Shown here in pieces: positions 14,718 through 28,667 of a stretch of DNA of 64,000 nt (position 1 is its first letter; every line of letters begins with the position of its first letter). The position numbers and the translations under genes were made by a program. Source of the DNA: Andrena cerasifolii (taxonomy: Eukaryota; Arthropoda; Insecta; Hymenoptera; Andrenidae); assembly GCF_050908995.1 (NCBI RefSeq), contig NC_135126.1, positions 8,556,001 to 8,620,000 of the forward strand, read 5' to 3'. The notes under the pieces were generated by a model, which saw only the letters and a list, made by a program, of their open reading frames with translations, searched no databases and had not been told where the DNA came from.

Positions 14718-14873
14718 CGAGGCATTGAGAGCAAAAACCGACTAACGCGTATTTTTTGCGAAATTCAGTTAGCGCGCAATAATGTATTCCACTAGGTTGT
14801 ACTAATCACATAAAATAAGGAAAATTAATTTCTTTTCAATGTGGGTTAGTCCGTTTTTGCTCTCAATGCCTCG
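14718..14873. mobile_element. TA-flanked 156-bp MITE
   Basis: Inverted repeats of about 30 bp begin CGAGGCATTGAGAGCAAAAA at the left end (from 14718) and match the complement at the right end (to 14873) with one mismatch within the first 27 bp. The element is flanked by TA on both sides (14716-14717 and 14874-14875), the insertion signature of Tc1/mariner-type elements. The interior is AT-rich and non-coding. Placement of the ends by the TA dinucleotides is slightly ambiguous because the flank reads ATATA. Confidence 0.75.
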
Positions 14874-14875
14874 TA

Positions 14876-16231
14876 TAATAAATTTATCTGAAAAACACCG
14901 CCTATAGTACACCAGTTATTTCGCGTACGGTCCACGCTACCTATATCACTAGCCGAAATTGATGTAGGCTCCGTTATACCATGCAGAATGCTTGAAACGT
15001 TCGCGGACTAATTGCCACGAAGGCGTAAACCGACATCGATCGAATTGAAATCCTATATCTGGTCGATGTGCGGCCGCACCTGTCGATTCGTTGGAACGAG
15101 GGCCGCTCGATCAACCCTTCGCGGGTAGCGGAACCACCCTGGAGAACACCGAGGCCAGAAAATTGGCAGGCACGTAAACTTGAGATTGGGTCTGCCCGCC
15201 CCGGGTTCCCAGCATCGTCAGCGGGATTTATAGCGTCGCGCGGCCCGTGAATTGATATTTTCCGAGTTTAATAACGTCCGCAAGGCGCGTGATAATTTAA
15301 TTCGGCGCCGCGCGTGGCCGCCGACCAGTCCAATAGATTCGCCAACGAGCTAAAACGGCGAACCTCCTCAAATGGGTGGATTTAAATCGCAGCTGTCATA
15401 ATCGGGGAAAATGTTGAACGGGTTTCTCACCCGCGTTACGGTTGAGCTGAACGAGCCTCGATGAAAGTGCTGCTCGAATTCATTGGGAAAAGCGTAATCA
15501 GGCAAAGTACATTTCCGATATTGTTCACTCAGTGCTCTGTGCCGATTCTGGGAAGGTTGCGTTGCGTAAGGTACAGTGGAGGTTTTCAATTATTTGCAAA
15601 GCGCGCTGCTGCTGCGTAGCAGCGCACTTTCGTTGGCTCGGCAACCGCGAGCGATTAAGCGCGTAAGGATTCCACTATTTAAAATCCCTTGTACTCCCAA
15701 TGTTTATGGTTAAATGTCGAGGGACCTAATCCCTCGATATTTCAAAGCCTCTGCGAGTCCCTTCCTCGCTCGTGCAAATCTATTTCGCCCCGTGTCGTGG
15801 TAGCACGCGAAGCGCAAAGTTGTAGCCACCCCTAATCCAAGCCCTTCCAGCAATTCCGCCCTATCTCTCGCATGCATCTTTCGATTAATAACGCTTCGAC
15901 GTGACCTCCTTCATTTGCACAGCCCACCGAGAGATCAATGTCGAGTGGTTGTTACTCTTGACCGAAAAGCGGGTCAGAGTTCAACGATTAAATTGATTCC
16001 GTCTGCCAGGCCCGAACAATATGATCCTGATCCGAGTGCGTCATTACCCGACGCGATAAACCGTGCGCGCGATAGTCTCGCGATCGCGCGGCCGCGCCCG
16101 CCAGAATCGAGCTGCGCGAGGTTCGATTTCACGGGGAGCGTGCGCGTGCCGTAAAGACCGGCGAGCACCGACGGCCAATTAATAAAATTCTCGGTCCACT
16201 TGTTAAGCGGCATCAACGGTTGCCGGCTGTA
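14876..16231. other. Non-coding stretch with a short GC hairpin
   Basis: No exon is supported. The only local structure noted is a small GC-rich hairpin at 15603-15625, with GCGCTGCT pairing with AGCAGCGC around a 7-nt loop. CpG-rich segments near 15060-15320 and 16020-16150 have overlapping open frames on both strands and no recognisable product. Confidence 0.5.
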
Positions 16232-16352
16232 ATGCTTAGTTTACACCTGGCCAGTGCTCGGCCGAGTGATCCGGCGGGGAAGATTTTCACTCGGCCGAGT
16301 AGCAGACCGATGACTCCGCCGAGTCACTCGCCAGGTGTAAACCCAGCTTAAG
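16232..16352. mobile_element. Short MITE with GTTTACACCTGGC ends
   Basis: A 13-bp terminal inverted repeat, GTTTACACCTGGC, begins near 16239 and its complement ends near 16342. The flanks also share a GCTTA word (16234-16238 and 16346-16350), which might be a degraded target duplication or an extension of the repeat. Internal CTCGGCCGAGT palindromic words recur. No coding frame is present. It is probably a non-autonomous DNA transposon, with the superfamily not determined. Confidence 0.55.
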
Positions 16353-19300
16353 GTAGCGGGAACGCGGAGTTTCGGATGGAAACGTCGATGGCGCGGCGAA
16401 GTTGGCTCAGTTGGGGCAACATTACGCCGGATGCTTTAGGGTTACTTCGTTCCGAGGGAAGTTGCGAGGCGAAGGAGCTTCGCTGCTTCCTTGCTACACC
16501 GTGCATCGCCCAAGGTCTGTTTCAATGGAGATAGTTGCTGGGGCTTGGCGTCGAATAGGTAGTTATTCGGGAAGGATAACGATGGTTTGAAGGGAAATAG
16601 AGAAACGTGGGGAATGGTTGAATGTGGGTGGAATACCAGTCGGGAGACACGAAAGTGTCGGCCGAGGTTTTGTCAAACAGCTTCATTTGGCCCAGAGACT
16701 TTTAGTTAATTTAGTCGACTAGTGATTAAATAAGTGTTGTTTGGTACATGTTTTTTTTTAGATAGTTAGAGTAATTAACGCCTTAGGTTAGAGCCAGCTT
16801 CTATGCAAGTGGTAAATGGATGATTTACAGTCATTTTTGCGAGTTGAACTTCATTTAAGCAAATAATTTTTAGGGACAGACTTTCTGTGTAGGGATAGTA
16901 ATTTGATACGTGCGAAATGATGGTTGCGAAGACATACATAATTCCCAGCCCGCAGAGGAGTGACCGATGCGAGTCTTAATTAGCACGGAACGAGTATTAC
17001 GGATCGTTATACATATACAGATCGTATTACACGATCTCACAAATTGCAGGAGCGTTCTGTTTGAACGACCACGAACCAGCCCGCAATTTCCTCTGCATAC
17101 GCAACTGCTTCTCGCGTAAATCGTATCCCAGTGGACGATCTCGAGCCCGGTTTCCTCTGAGTGCCTCCTGTCGATATTGGTAACAATTAATTCATTCGGA
17201 GGAAACTGGTGGAAAAGCGCCGTTCGTTTAGAGGATTAATAGTTTCAAGTGGACTTGAAACAACGATTTCTTCAGCAGCACACAAATTGTTTGCTCTGGT
17301 ATAGCCATTGGCGAAAATGTTCGCGGTAGCATCGGTTTATGTAAAGTTATAAACTAATTCGAGTCCCCCAGAAATCAGCTGAAATTCTAAAAATTTTCCT
17401 TCTTAATTTGGAACTTCGTTTGGAATAGATCGTATGCAACACAGACGAGGGATAAGGCTTTCCATTATTTGCCATGGAGTAAAATTAAATGACTACCTCT
17501 GCTCGGCAAGCCTAATCTTTTATATGCACTTGTTCAAACGCGAATTAGAAAAGCAGACAATTTGCTTACTTCCTACGACACTAACGAGTGATACAGCCAA
17601 CGTTACATGTATTCGGTGAAAAGATTTCTATTCTAGATCTACTCTAGACCAAAGTGGATCCACTGTGGAGAAGTTAGTTGTAGCGGATATAATTGGACGT
17701 CCAAAAGAGCTCGCCCTCCCATATGCATGTAAATTGCCTCCGAGGGCGAGCCGGTATAACAAGGATCATACCCAAGATAACGACGCTGAAATTAGATCGA
17801 TCCAATATTTTTACGACAACGCCGAAATTGCTTTTTAATTGTCCCCTTTGCTGACGGCTTCCGCTCGGACCGTCATCGATCCACCCCCTCGGCATATACT
17901 CTGTAGGTAGTGCACAACGTTAACGAAGCCCACGACCGCGCGACGACTCGTGAAAAAAACAGGTGCCCGCGAACGCTGCTCGCGAATGGCTACACGCGCC
18001 ACTGAAAGTTCGCGCAAAATCGCGTTCCGTGTAATTTCACGCGTGAACCGTTGCGCGTTCGTCGCTCGCCATTTCCTCGCCGTGTAACGCGATAGGGGAA
18101 AAAATGAGTGCCCATATTTCCACGAATCTTCTGTGTGAGAGCTACTCGAAGAATACGAAAAAAAAAGAAGAAAAAGGTGGCGGAAATTCGCTGGGAAATG
18201 CGAAGGGGAGATAAATACAACTCGCGACGGGGAGATATTGCACCAAGAGGATCGAACAAACTTTGTTGCTCGCTCGATTGGAGTTTTAAACGGATTAGAG
18301 TAACCCGCGGATGTTTCCTGGTAGGTAGTTACCGGACGGAATCCAAAATTCATCCTTTTAATCTGCTGCCGAGACTTCCCGTCCCCGTGACTCCGTCCCG
18401 CACCCTCGTTTCGCTTTGATTCCGCGTCTTGGAACAGGTGCCAGTACCTCGGCGATTACAATCGCATTGAGAGCGCGGCGTCAAAGATAAGAATTGACAA
18501 GGCCGCGTCTGGGCGAGTGTTATCGACACCGCGGGAAAGCCTTTCGGTCGTTAAGGGTGACGAACATCGACGTTCCTCGTTAATTGAATCGACCGACCTT
18601 GAATCTTTCGCTCTTCGTTAAAAGCTACGGTCAGGGTCGGGTTAGGTTTAGTGTCCTTCTGCAGCGGGACCGCGAATCGAATCGAGATGGAGGATTAAAA
18701 AAGTCCAAGGTCGAAGAATCGGAGGACCACTCGCGGAAGCAGGTGTCAAATCACATTTTCCGAAAGTTTAGGGGTGAAAATGCTGGGTACTCTAATTTAT
18801 TAATCCCTGTAGCTACTTTCTCGATACGATTCCTACGAATCCCCGAGGTACCGCTTATTTAATATTTCCTCCACGGTGTACGCAAGCTTCACTCTACGTA
18901 TTTCATCTTATATTATTGATTTTCCTAAATTAAGCCGCGTTATATCTATATGCTAAAAATATTCATACATCTTCGAATGCTAATTCCGAATGATTTCTAT
19001 TAGCAGCTACTTAATTCAATGAACGAAGTGCGAGTAACAAGCACTTGAGTCGCGGACGTAAACACCTCGTTATGCCAATGACGCTGGAAAATGAGGGGAA
19101 ACGTCAGCAGCGAGGCGAAAAGGCGAAGAGAAATAAATCACATTGCAGGGTTCGTTATCGACGTCGCGAGACCATGCCATCGGACTCTCTCGCTCTCATT
19201 ATCGGGATATGATTTACGGTCGCTCGACTGGGATCTCATTGATCGAAGGGGCGATTCATGATGGTAACGTGATTTCTGTTTCACGAGTGGTGCCGCTTGA

Positions 19301-22300
19301 ATCGGACGCGTCGCGTTTTCTAGCGCGTGGCAATAAGGGAGCCCCGCATATCGAAGAAATGCTTGTTGATTACAGGACATGAATCAATAACTCAGTCCGT
19401 GGCAGTTTCAAGCGTCCGGATGATTGGAATTTAATTTCTAGAAAGTGCAAACGTTCAATGGCACTTTCTCCGAAGAGGACGTACGGATAAATAAATGGAG
19501 AGGATAGGAGAAACGTGTCCAGTAGATGATTCGCGAGGTGATTCATTGTCCAAAGGAATCTGATCTGATCGCGTCGAACTTGCAGTTACTTCCCAATAAC
19601 GCCGGCAATTACGCCTGTCAAGCAGCTATTAACATAACCCCGTTGTTCGGTTCCATTATAATGTCGAATTGCTTTTCAACTTCAGTCGGCGAGGTTTCCC
19701 CAGAAATTGCATTTGTATGCAAAACTCCGAGGCGAAGTAAGGGGGAAATAAATTTCATTCGGAAACACTTCGGAGCGTGATCCTGAGGAGAATAACTATC
19801 GCCTTCAATCTGTCTTCGAGTGGAGAAAGAAAAAAAAAAAGAACTGGAACAAGGGAATCTCTGTTTCTCACGGTGACTGAATAAAGTCCTCTTCGTTCCG
19901 TGTAGGTCGCTGCGAAAACTGTCTGTATCACTTATGCATCGCGTGGCCTCATCCACGGGGCGCGTGATGCGGGGATCTAGATCTCCAATAAGTAACGTCG
20001 ATACGAAATATAATAAAATTATACATGCAAGTCATGCGCTCTACGCGAAGTAGCTTTGCGAGAGGAATCGATTCACCAGGAAGACGCCACTATCTCCGCG
20101 GTGAGAAAAAGTGACTGCTTAACAGTGCCATTCATCCCCCTCGCGACTGACTATGTCCGACTGAATTATACACGCGATAATATGCGAGAAGGTGCGTTTC
20201 ACGACCCCTGTAAGGGTGATGAGAAATGCAGTCGCTATTACGAAGAAGAAAATTCGATATTGTAGAATGTGGAGAGACTAAGGGAGCGGTGCAGATATTC
20301 CTTAGTTAATATTCAGAAGTACTTACGCCTGTAAGCACAGGGAAATAAATTTGAATATAAACTATTACAGAAGGCCCATGAAACAACCGCGTCCTCATTA
20401 CTCCAACCCTATTCGTCCCCCCGGGTCTTTTTCGACCCACCCGCGTTTTACTTTCTTTCAGAAGTTTTCTAACTTTCAGGGGAAACACAGGGGAGTTGTT
20501 GCTAATAGGCGCGTTTCTTAGTGATACTTTTTGTCCCTAGAAACACGAAGCTATTATATTTCCGTGGAACTCACTTGCAACTCCCCTTCAGTAAAAATAT
20601 ACAGAAACATCAGGGCGCTGCGATATCACGTTGCAAAAAGGGACAGGCTTCGAAGAAGGGAGGGGGTTCGATGCGACTCTCCTGCGCAAGGGACGGTGCG
20701 ACACAAGAAAATCAAGAACGGCAAACGTGCCTGCCGTCAGTTTTGCAAACAACAGTAATATTAGTTTTCCTGTAAACGTAATCGAGTACGTACGCGGCAC
20801 GGATACTCCTGTGGATTCCGCGCGACGGTGGTGCCGAAAGCGCACGTGCGATATGCAGATGCAACAACTCCGGTAAGATCAATGCAACAAGTGCATTTAG
20901 ATTTCAGCCAGCAACCGCGCCTCCTTCTTCCCCGAGGAAATAGTATCCTCGCGCGAAATCTCAGCGAATCTTCCCCGAGGACGTGTCATCGATTGAGGAC
21001 CATGAAGCGAAGCTGAGCGATCTGGTGCGTCGTGCCGATAAATCTAACTCCTGTGCGTCGTACACCGGATCGATTAAAAAAAAAAAAATCGTATTCTTTC
21101 TTAAATATCGGCATTCGCGTGGCGCGCAATGAATTTCGCGTTGTAAATGTTCCTGCGTTAATAGACATGCCACAGATTGTACGCGAGCTTCGATCAAAGC
21201 GGTTGAAGAAAATTGAGTTCGGCAAGAATTTGCAGAGCACAAGTATTGTTGCAGACTTCTGCGAGGAATTCCTTTTGACAGTATATTATGGTAGCTTTAA
21301 TGGTGAGCTGTAATGTATTATTAAGAGGCAATCAAAGAGATTTCTGCTCCCGTCAGTCGTTTACATTGGCGTTTCCGCGAGCATTGAAAATATGGAATAC
21401 CTACTGCCACACACGTTTATAGTTTGTTTATTTTTTTTTCATTCGACGCAATTTCCGGCATTACTAGCGGATGGATAAATATGTTTCTCTGAGAAAACGC
21501 CCTGGAAAGCACTGGGGAGCACTGTTCCCGGTTTCATACGTGCGCTTTAACGTCAGAGGAGAAATTATGACACATGACTAGTGTATTCGCCATTGTTCTA
21601 ACGCGAAGCTTGTTATCGGGGTACGTAATGGGATAGTTTTATGCCCTGTTGTATTCTGGGACCATTCGTGGAGTCGCTCTCCTTCGCGTTCTATATAATA
21701 TCGAATAAAAGTAGCATTCAATTGCAGAGAAAGGAATTTAAAGGAATATTCTTGCCGCAAATCTCGATATTTGGAACTTCTTTGTAAAGCAAGTAATCCA
21801 GTTCGATGTTTCCAGTTTGTTGAAAGAAACTTTCAAAGGAAGCTTGTGACGTTCTTTGCCTGGGACTAACACGTGGGCTACCTTAAATACCTTTCATGAA
21901 GAACGTTATCTTTAAATCTTGTTACGAAGACAAGGAAACAATTCCAAATATTTTCCCCTTGCTGTGACATTATTCGTTGAAAAATTCGGTTGAGTTTCGC
22001 AGATGATATGCTCTGAATAAATTTTCCGCGCGTCGCGCATATTATCATCCTCTCGTTAATTTCTTATCAATTATACGCCATACAAAACGCACCGATCCCG
22101 ATCAACGTACGTCCAACGAAATGTTTATTCATTCGTAAATTCAGCTTAAAGAATAAACCGCGAAGCATTCGAACGAAGCTCTCCTGCCCCATGCTTCGAG
22201 TCAGATGCAGCTCAGGCAGAAGCTAGCGTTGAAAATTTCTAAAAGGATGCCTACTTAACGAATACAACCTGACGCGCAAGCTGATATTCATTTAAATGCG

Positions 22301-22591
22301 AGATTAGAGATTCTACTGCCTCTATTCTTTGACAAATTAAACGCGACACAAAATTGAAGCTAGTCCAGCGATGTACCAACATCTTCTTCCAGCGTATAAA
22401 AAAAAAATCTCCCCGATTAAACGTGCGTAAAAGAACGATATTAATGCAATAGAAAAAGAAAAATTCCATTTAAAACAACACCGACGTATCTTCTAATAGT
22501 ACCAACGAATATCCACTCAATACTCAACGCTACTCTCCAACAAATTGGCAATTACAAGTCTATCACCGCCGCTCAATGAATAAAAGCCGAG
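16353..22591. other. Non-coding stretch, no supported gene
   Basis: No exon could be supported. The longest open frame (minus strand, about 18353-17835) is interrupted by a purine/pyrimidine simple tract and has no recognised domain. If the minus-strand host gene continues past its exon at about 22670, this is where its next intron and 3' exons should lie, but I could not identify one. Confidence 0.5.
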
Positions 22592-22669
22592 TTATCTGAT
22601 GAAATTACTGTTCACGGCGGTCCTAATAGAAATTCCTTGAGAAGTATTTTTCAGACAAACCGTACTGAC
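22592..22669 (-). other. Possible read-through tail after exon B, or intron start
   Basis: If the GTCAGT at 22669-22664 is not used as a splice donor, the exon B frame continues for 25 residues to a stop at about 22592. The donor follows GAG and is fairly good, so I prefer splicing here. The read-through gives an alternative C-terminus of the same protein. Confidence 0.3.
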
Positions 22670-23008
22670 CTCCGAGCTGGTCGAGGTGGTGCTGTCAGCG
22701 CTGTCGGTGTTCGCCACGGAGGAGAGGGGCGACCTGTGGCCCCTTTGGGCCCATTTGTCCCTTATAGTCGCTACCCCGGTGACAACCCCGATCCTGCTGG
22801 CCGCGTTCCCGATCGTCAAGTTGCCCGACTTGGAGTCATCGCTGCTTCCGCGGGCGACGCCGCCGCCGCCTCCGCCGCATGCTAGCTCCAGGACATCGCC
22901 CAGCACCTCTGACAACTTGCTCGGTACCTTGACAATGGTGTCCAAGACCACTTGCCGAAGGCACGAACGGTCGAAGCGGTCTGGCTTCGGGAATCCTTCT
23001 TTCCCTTC
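22670..23008 (-). CDS. Exon B: intracellular segment of an unrecognised protein
   Basis: This open segment of 113 codons ends at the donor GAG|GTCAGT (22670/22669). The proposed start follows AAAG at 23009, keeping phase 0, but the acceptor has a weak pyrimidine tract and the true start could be a little further downstream. GC-ending codons dominate, unlike the surroundings. The product begins with a mixed charged stretch, then an amphipathic helix-like run (about residues 10-43, containing RFDRSCLRQVVLDTIVKVPS), six glycines (45-50), a Ser/Gly/Asp-rich stretch and a Ser/Thr-rich end. No signal peptide, membrane segment or named domain is visible. Phase 0 at both ends makes it compatible in frame with exon A about 16 kb upstream on the same strand. 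The link to exon A is inference. Confidence 0.55.
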
Positions 23009-26000
23009 CTTTATCGTATTCCCTCGGAAACGTGGTTAAACACCGACAAGGGGATGATCTTCGCCTGCGCCCCGCGCACACCCTCGATACGCGGCGACCC
23101 GATCTCGTGTTAGGTGCAGAGAGGCCGAGTTAATCACGCATCGACGAGAGACGTTCACCTGGACTGACGTCAACGTTGGTTAAACAGTTATTACCGTTAG
23201 AAGGTTCCGAGTGTGCGCCGTGTCCAATAAGAATTTTATCACAACGTTTCGCACAGCTAGCTTCGCCAAGGGTTGCAGCTAGCTCCGCCAAGGGTCGAGG
23301 CGACGCACCGATACTGTTTTGTCGTCGGGATAAAGTTTTACTCCTGTTGGACACGGTTAGCAAGGCTCAGCCGGAACCCTGAAGTGGTAGTGACTGTATA
23401 AGTCCGGCCCGCGAGAGCCTCATATTTCTGAACGTTGGTTAAGGTCACCGCGGCAATAAAGCGAGTTTATGCGGATTCGTTTCTTTTTTATCGTCGAATC
23501 GTGAATGTATCGCGACATTTTCGGGGGAGAATGTCAGGCGGTGGATTATTCGGCTGCTCCTCGAACGGTTGTCGAGGCACGTCGATGTAAGCGGCGACGA
23601 TGTTTAGTGGATTTTCAAGGTACACGCGAGGAGTGATTGACGCGAAGGCCTTTGGGAAAAGCAGCATCGAGTTTGCGAGACAGAGGCGCGATGATTCTAT
23701 TCGGAGGATTTACCGATCGAACCGTTGGTTGCCATCTTGAGACGATCGCCAAAAAAGGAGCGTAGACACTCAGCGCGCTAGAGAAGGCGAGCCGGTTACA
23801 AAACGACTGCTCCGGAATGAACAGAAGATGGAAGTTCTGGCGAGGCACGCCTGTCTGAAGCGGCAGGCGGCAAACCGTGGGATCCTCTCTCGATTCCAAG
23901 CAACTTCACGCGTTCCTGTTCTTCAATACGTTTAGCAGGGAATTCGCTTCGCCGCCTGTAATGATTTTTCCCTGACGAATGGTTTACCGGGGAATTTCAT
24001 GGGAGGAAGCTCGAAAGCTGCTGAATCCGAGGAACGTTGAAACACGATCAAACAGCTATTGGGTGTCTGACCGTGCCCATACTGTTTTCTGGGATAAAGG
24101 TGGACGGGAGTTAGCGTTACCCCAAAGGAAGCAATTATAGAAGCAAGATTTCGAAGCACGATAATCCTGTGCCTGACAGGCTGCTAAGGATCGATACGAA
24201 TTCTAATTCGAGGCAAGCAGACGTTCGATAATGTGTTTCATTGTCAGTGGAATTTGAATATTCCAAGAATTATGGGAAAGGCTTCTTAGAATCTCTTTAG
24301 CTACAGAGTGCGAGGTACGTTCTGCTAAGAATCGTGGAGACTTTTCATAAATCGTTTGCATCACTGTTCGACAAATACTACTATATTATAATTCTTTTTC
24401 GCCAGCGATGGAAAAGGATATTGAATTACTCTGGGGAATTGATTCCTCTGATACATGCAACGTGGAATTACATTTCCCGCATTGGAGAAAATTTATGACG
24501 ACCTTCATCCCCAAGGCTATCGCGCGAATCCTCGATGCCCGCCAAAGTGTAAAAGCAGCCTAATAATAAATTGTTAATTATAGAAAATAAAAAGCGATCG
24601 TCCAGTGGTGTAGATTTAGGAATTCGAATACACATCCTCGGTAAGTCTCAACTAAACACAGCGATCCAATATATACCTTCACAGCAGTTAATTAACATCC
24701 CAGGTATTAGCGTTTATAGGATCTCAACATTACCAACAAGGAGCAGTCGTTAAAGACCTCAGGCTAGACCGTTGGCGTTATTCCAGGATTAATATCCTCC
24801 GTCCCATTGATCTCTCCTAATAAAACCGTCGTTGCAACCAGTCGGAGCGGAACAAGGGAAACGAATCGAAACAACAGCGAGCATCAGTTTCCCCTCTTCT
24901 GAATCCCGCTGTTGCGCGAGAGCCGAGGCGGAAGGAAAGCTAAGGCTCGAGGAGCTTGCGACATCCAATTCCACCTGGCTGTTATTAATCGTATAACTGA
25001 GACTTCTTTGTCGAAGGACTCCCACAGTAAGGTTTTCCAGCGAGCATCGTCGCCATCTGACGAAGGTCGTCGAAGTGCCCGTGGATAAACTTTCGTTATT
25101 CGCTCCCGAGCATCCAGGCAAAACTTGAAACAAAATATCTTAATTGGCTTAACGAACGCCACCAGGATCGCAGTTAACTTTCGCGAAGGACACGGTTCGA
25201 CATGGATCCTGCCCTCCCGTTGCCAGCGGCACGTGTTGCCATCGATCTCTAAGAGGAACTCCCGCGAACCTGGCGGATTCGCGAGAACTTTCAAAATCTT
25301 TCGAGCAGCGACGACCTTGGGAACGAAATCCTGGCGTTTTTCAAGAGTTCCACGGAGCAGGATTAAATTAGCTCGAGGAGGACTCTCTGGGAGATCGTGC
25401 GCTCTTTTCGCGCGTGGCCCATTTTCTTGCCGAGTTACACGAGCCAGCCGTTCGACCCTCCCCGAGAGACCCCGAGAGAGGAAGGACGAGGACGAGGAAG
25501 AGCATTCGATTGGTAATCCTCGGATCCTTTTCTTTCCTCTTGCCTTTCCTTTATGCTCCGTTGAAGAGTGAACCGTTTAATCGAGAGAACAACATCCTTT
25601 GAATCCTTTTCCCTTTTGAAGTGGATGAGCTCGTTCGCAGTCGTTCGCGAGGAGCATGGCGAGGACGGGGATATTTTAAACTTCTCTACTGCGAATGGAG
25701 GGCGTCGGTGCATCATCGAGGATACGCGGCAGCATTGCATCATCGGGAGGCAAGTTGAAAACGAAATTTCTTAATTAACCAGGCGAACCTTAAGCAGGAT
25801 CGCACTCGGGTTATGAAGGACACAGTTGATGACTTTGCACGCGCCCCGTTCGTCTTTGCTTGCAAACGCCGTTATCGATTCGCACGATAAGCCATTCTAA
25901 TGGCGCTTTTCGCGCAGAAAAGTTTGTACAGAAATTCAGAGGAGAATCTCCGCCATCGGGGGAATCTTCTTTTACATGGGAGCGATCCGACAGACGAGGG

Positions 26001-28624
26001 AACGTTAATTTATCTCCTTTGTGGCTGAAGGCACGAACAAATTTCAGAGATAAAAGTTCGAGACGATAATGGGATCCTGGAGCAAGCGAGGCGAGGAGGA
26101 TAATTTTTTTCCTAAAATGTATTCCCGTTCGGAGCAATCAAAGGCGTTGATTACTTTTAGCTCTTAATGAAATCATGTAGCCTTCTCAATGTGGAATAAT
26201 GGATTCATTTTTAGAGTAGATCAACGATTCTGCGATTCATGCGTGTTTTAATTGATGATAAACTAATTGTAAGTGGATAGTTCGTGTTGTCAGATAAAAT
26301 ATTCTGTGGTTAATGTAATAATAGGAGATGTACATGCTGTAGATTACTGGATTTATATAAAAAAATATCTGAAGCACTCTGAGAAAGTTTTCTCAGTCAA
26401 AAAGAAATCACTGAACTTCGTTATTTCTATTCGACTATCGTCTCGATCGATTTGTCCCGGAGTAAATAAGACTCTTTAATAATCGAGATACCGCTGCTGC
26501 GATCGTCTTATGCAAAGGTTTGCATAATTCAGTCTAGACTGGAAAATGTTGCAATGGGTCATGTACCTAACGCAGGGGAAAGGGAAGCGAGTTTTCTTCT
26601 CCCTATTCGCCTCTTACGCCAAGCTTACGCTGGGCATTGCCTTAGCCGCAGGAATTAAGAAAAATGTCACCTTTCCATTAAGAAAGTTCAGGCCTTAAGG
26701 AGAACAGAACTTCAGGGGAACGTGTAAATTTACATAACTTCCCTCCAGGCTTGTTCCTATAAATCCTAATTGCGGCGTATTGTATTCTCCACCTCTATGC
26801 TTGTTTCTTACCCCATGATTATTATACATAACATTACACAAGTACCTATATATTTTACTTATCTCTGCGACATTCCGCGAAAACAAGCTTCAGGAATATA
26901 CAGCGCAATCTTCTCAAGATTTTCAAAGGTACCCTCCTTTCCAAGTATGCCGGGATCCCATAATTCAGAAATACTATTTAGAATACCAATGAATGCTAAG
27001 CAGATCTGAATACCTTTCCTTCCTATTGAAACATTAAATCGATGTGGCTGTCTACAACCTCTGCTTGTCTATTTAATAGACGACGACGAAGAATGCTATC
27101 GGCCATCGAGTTAATGCATCGTCAGAAATCAAAGGAAAAGAATTTATTCCCTAGCGAAAGACAATCGCGGATGAAATGGAAACACCGCAGCCACAGAGTT
27201 CAAACAATGCTCGATTGTTTTATTACGAAACAGTGTAAGGGGTAGAGGTCCAGCGAGGTCGATCAAACCACTTGGTCGGAATCGATATTTACCCTAATTG
27301 TTGCTCCTGTTCGCTCTCGTGCCATCCCTGGCAAAGTCGCCCCCTCGCACCTGTGCGAATGTTCCTTAACAATTACCGCTGCTCTCGTGAACCGAGGGAT
27401 CAATGTTCGAGGTCAGTACGCGCCCCGAAACGAGGGCCAATCGAACTCGATACAACGGAAAGGGAATACTTAATGCCTGGTTGACAGAACCACTGTGCCC
27501 CCGACCAGTACGATCAACAATTAATGGATAGCTCTGTCAGCCCCTGGACAACAAACAGTGCTGCTTTTCCCTCGACCAAATAGGGGATTAGAAGTCTCCT
27601 TACGCTCTACTCGCGCATCACAGGGAAAGCGACGTCGGTGGATAAGCAAAAGCGCGTGCAAACGATTTTATTGCGAGTCAAGTACACGACCACCCGCCGC
27701 GCGAGAATAAATTTCCCAGAGTTGCGGATGAATTATCCGGGAATCGCGGAATTCACTTCTCGAATCCGTAGCCCCGGGGATACGTATGAATATCGCTGAT
27801 GAATAGCCACTCCGTTCCTTTGACCCGACTCTGCGGTGCTGGAGGTCAGAATTAATTCATCGTGTCGAGGCCGACCGGGTGGAGCCCTCGCGTTACAATT
27901 ATAAAATCGACTATGTTCCCCGTTCGAATGGAACGTGCCGCGGAGATTCGTGTCGACAACCCCCGTGCGCCACAGTCGGCACCCTATCCAAGAGCGTCCG
28001 CGTATCGTTCGCCTAGAAGCCACTTATTCTACTCGGCACGAAATATCCATCGGCCACGGTGGTCAGCTGCTACCGAAGCAATAAACACTCCGAGCGCGAA
28101 GTCGAGTAAGGAAGACGTCGAGGAGGCAGCACGTTTCCGGCGAGATCGGATCGCGCGCGGTCCGACCGAGTAGCAACAGTCGCGGGCGTCCCGTCTGTCC
28201 GATCAAACCGCCACTCGTACTACTCGCCCGCGGGCACGCAAGCGGGAAGCGCCTCGCGAACAGAACGTGCAATCACCGTTATGGTTTACCAAGAGACAAA
28301 TGATTCATTTACCTAGTGCGAACAGGTGTCTGCGTGGGGCTGGCGGGTGGCAGGGCGCGACGATCTTCTAGAAGTTAGAAGGCATAGTCTGCCTGCCGAT
28401 GGCGAAAGCGCAGACGTCCGTCGTTTACGATTTATGATAGTCGACGGTGTTGGCGTAGCGGCCTGGCAGCGACTAACTACTCTGTACCGTGTACACGCTG
28501 GCTATGCCGGGGCTCGTGTGCCACCAGAAAACGGCGATTCGTGGATCGTAGAGGCAGGCAGCCAGGAGGTGGTGGTTGGTCCCGCTGGTAGGGTGAACGG
28601 AGTATGCTCGCTGATGGGGGGTGG

Positions 28625-28667
28625 ATAGAGAGAGAGAGAGAGAGAGATAGAGAGAGAGAAAGAGAGG
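28625..28667. repeat. GA microsatellite
   Basis: This is a nearly uninterrupted GA dinucleotide run with a few substitutions (GATAG, GAAAG). It sits inside a CpG-rich block, and the open frames that cross it on the minus strand (Ser/Leu runs) are artefacts of the repeat. Confidence 0.9.

Noticed and set aside
17835..18353. 172-residue minus frame
   Set aside because: It crosses a purine/pyrimidine simple tract that creates Phe/Ser runs, and other frames over the same bases are also open.
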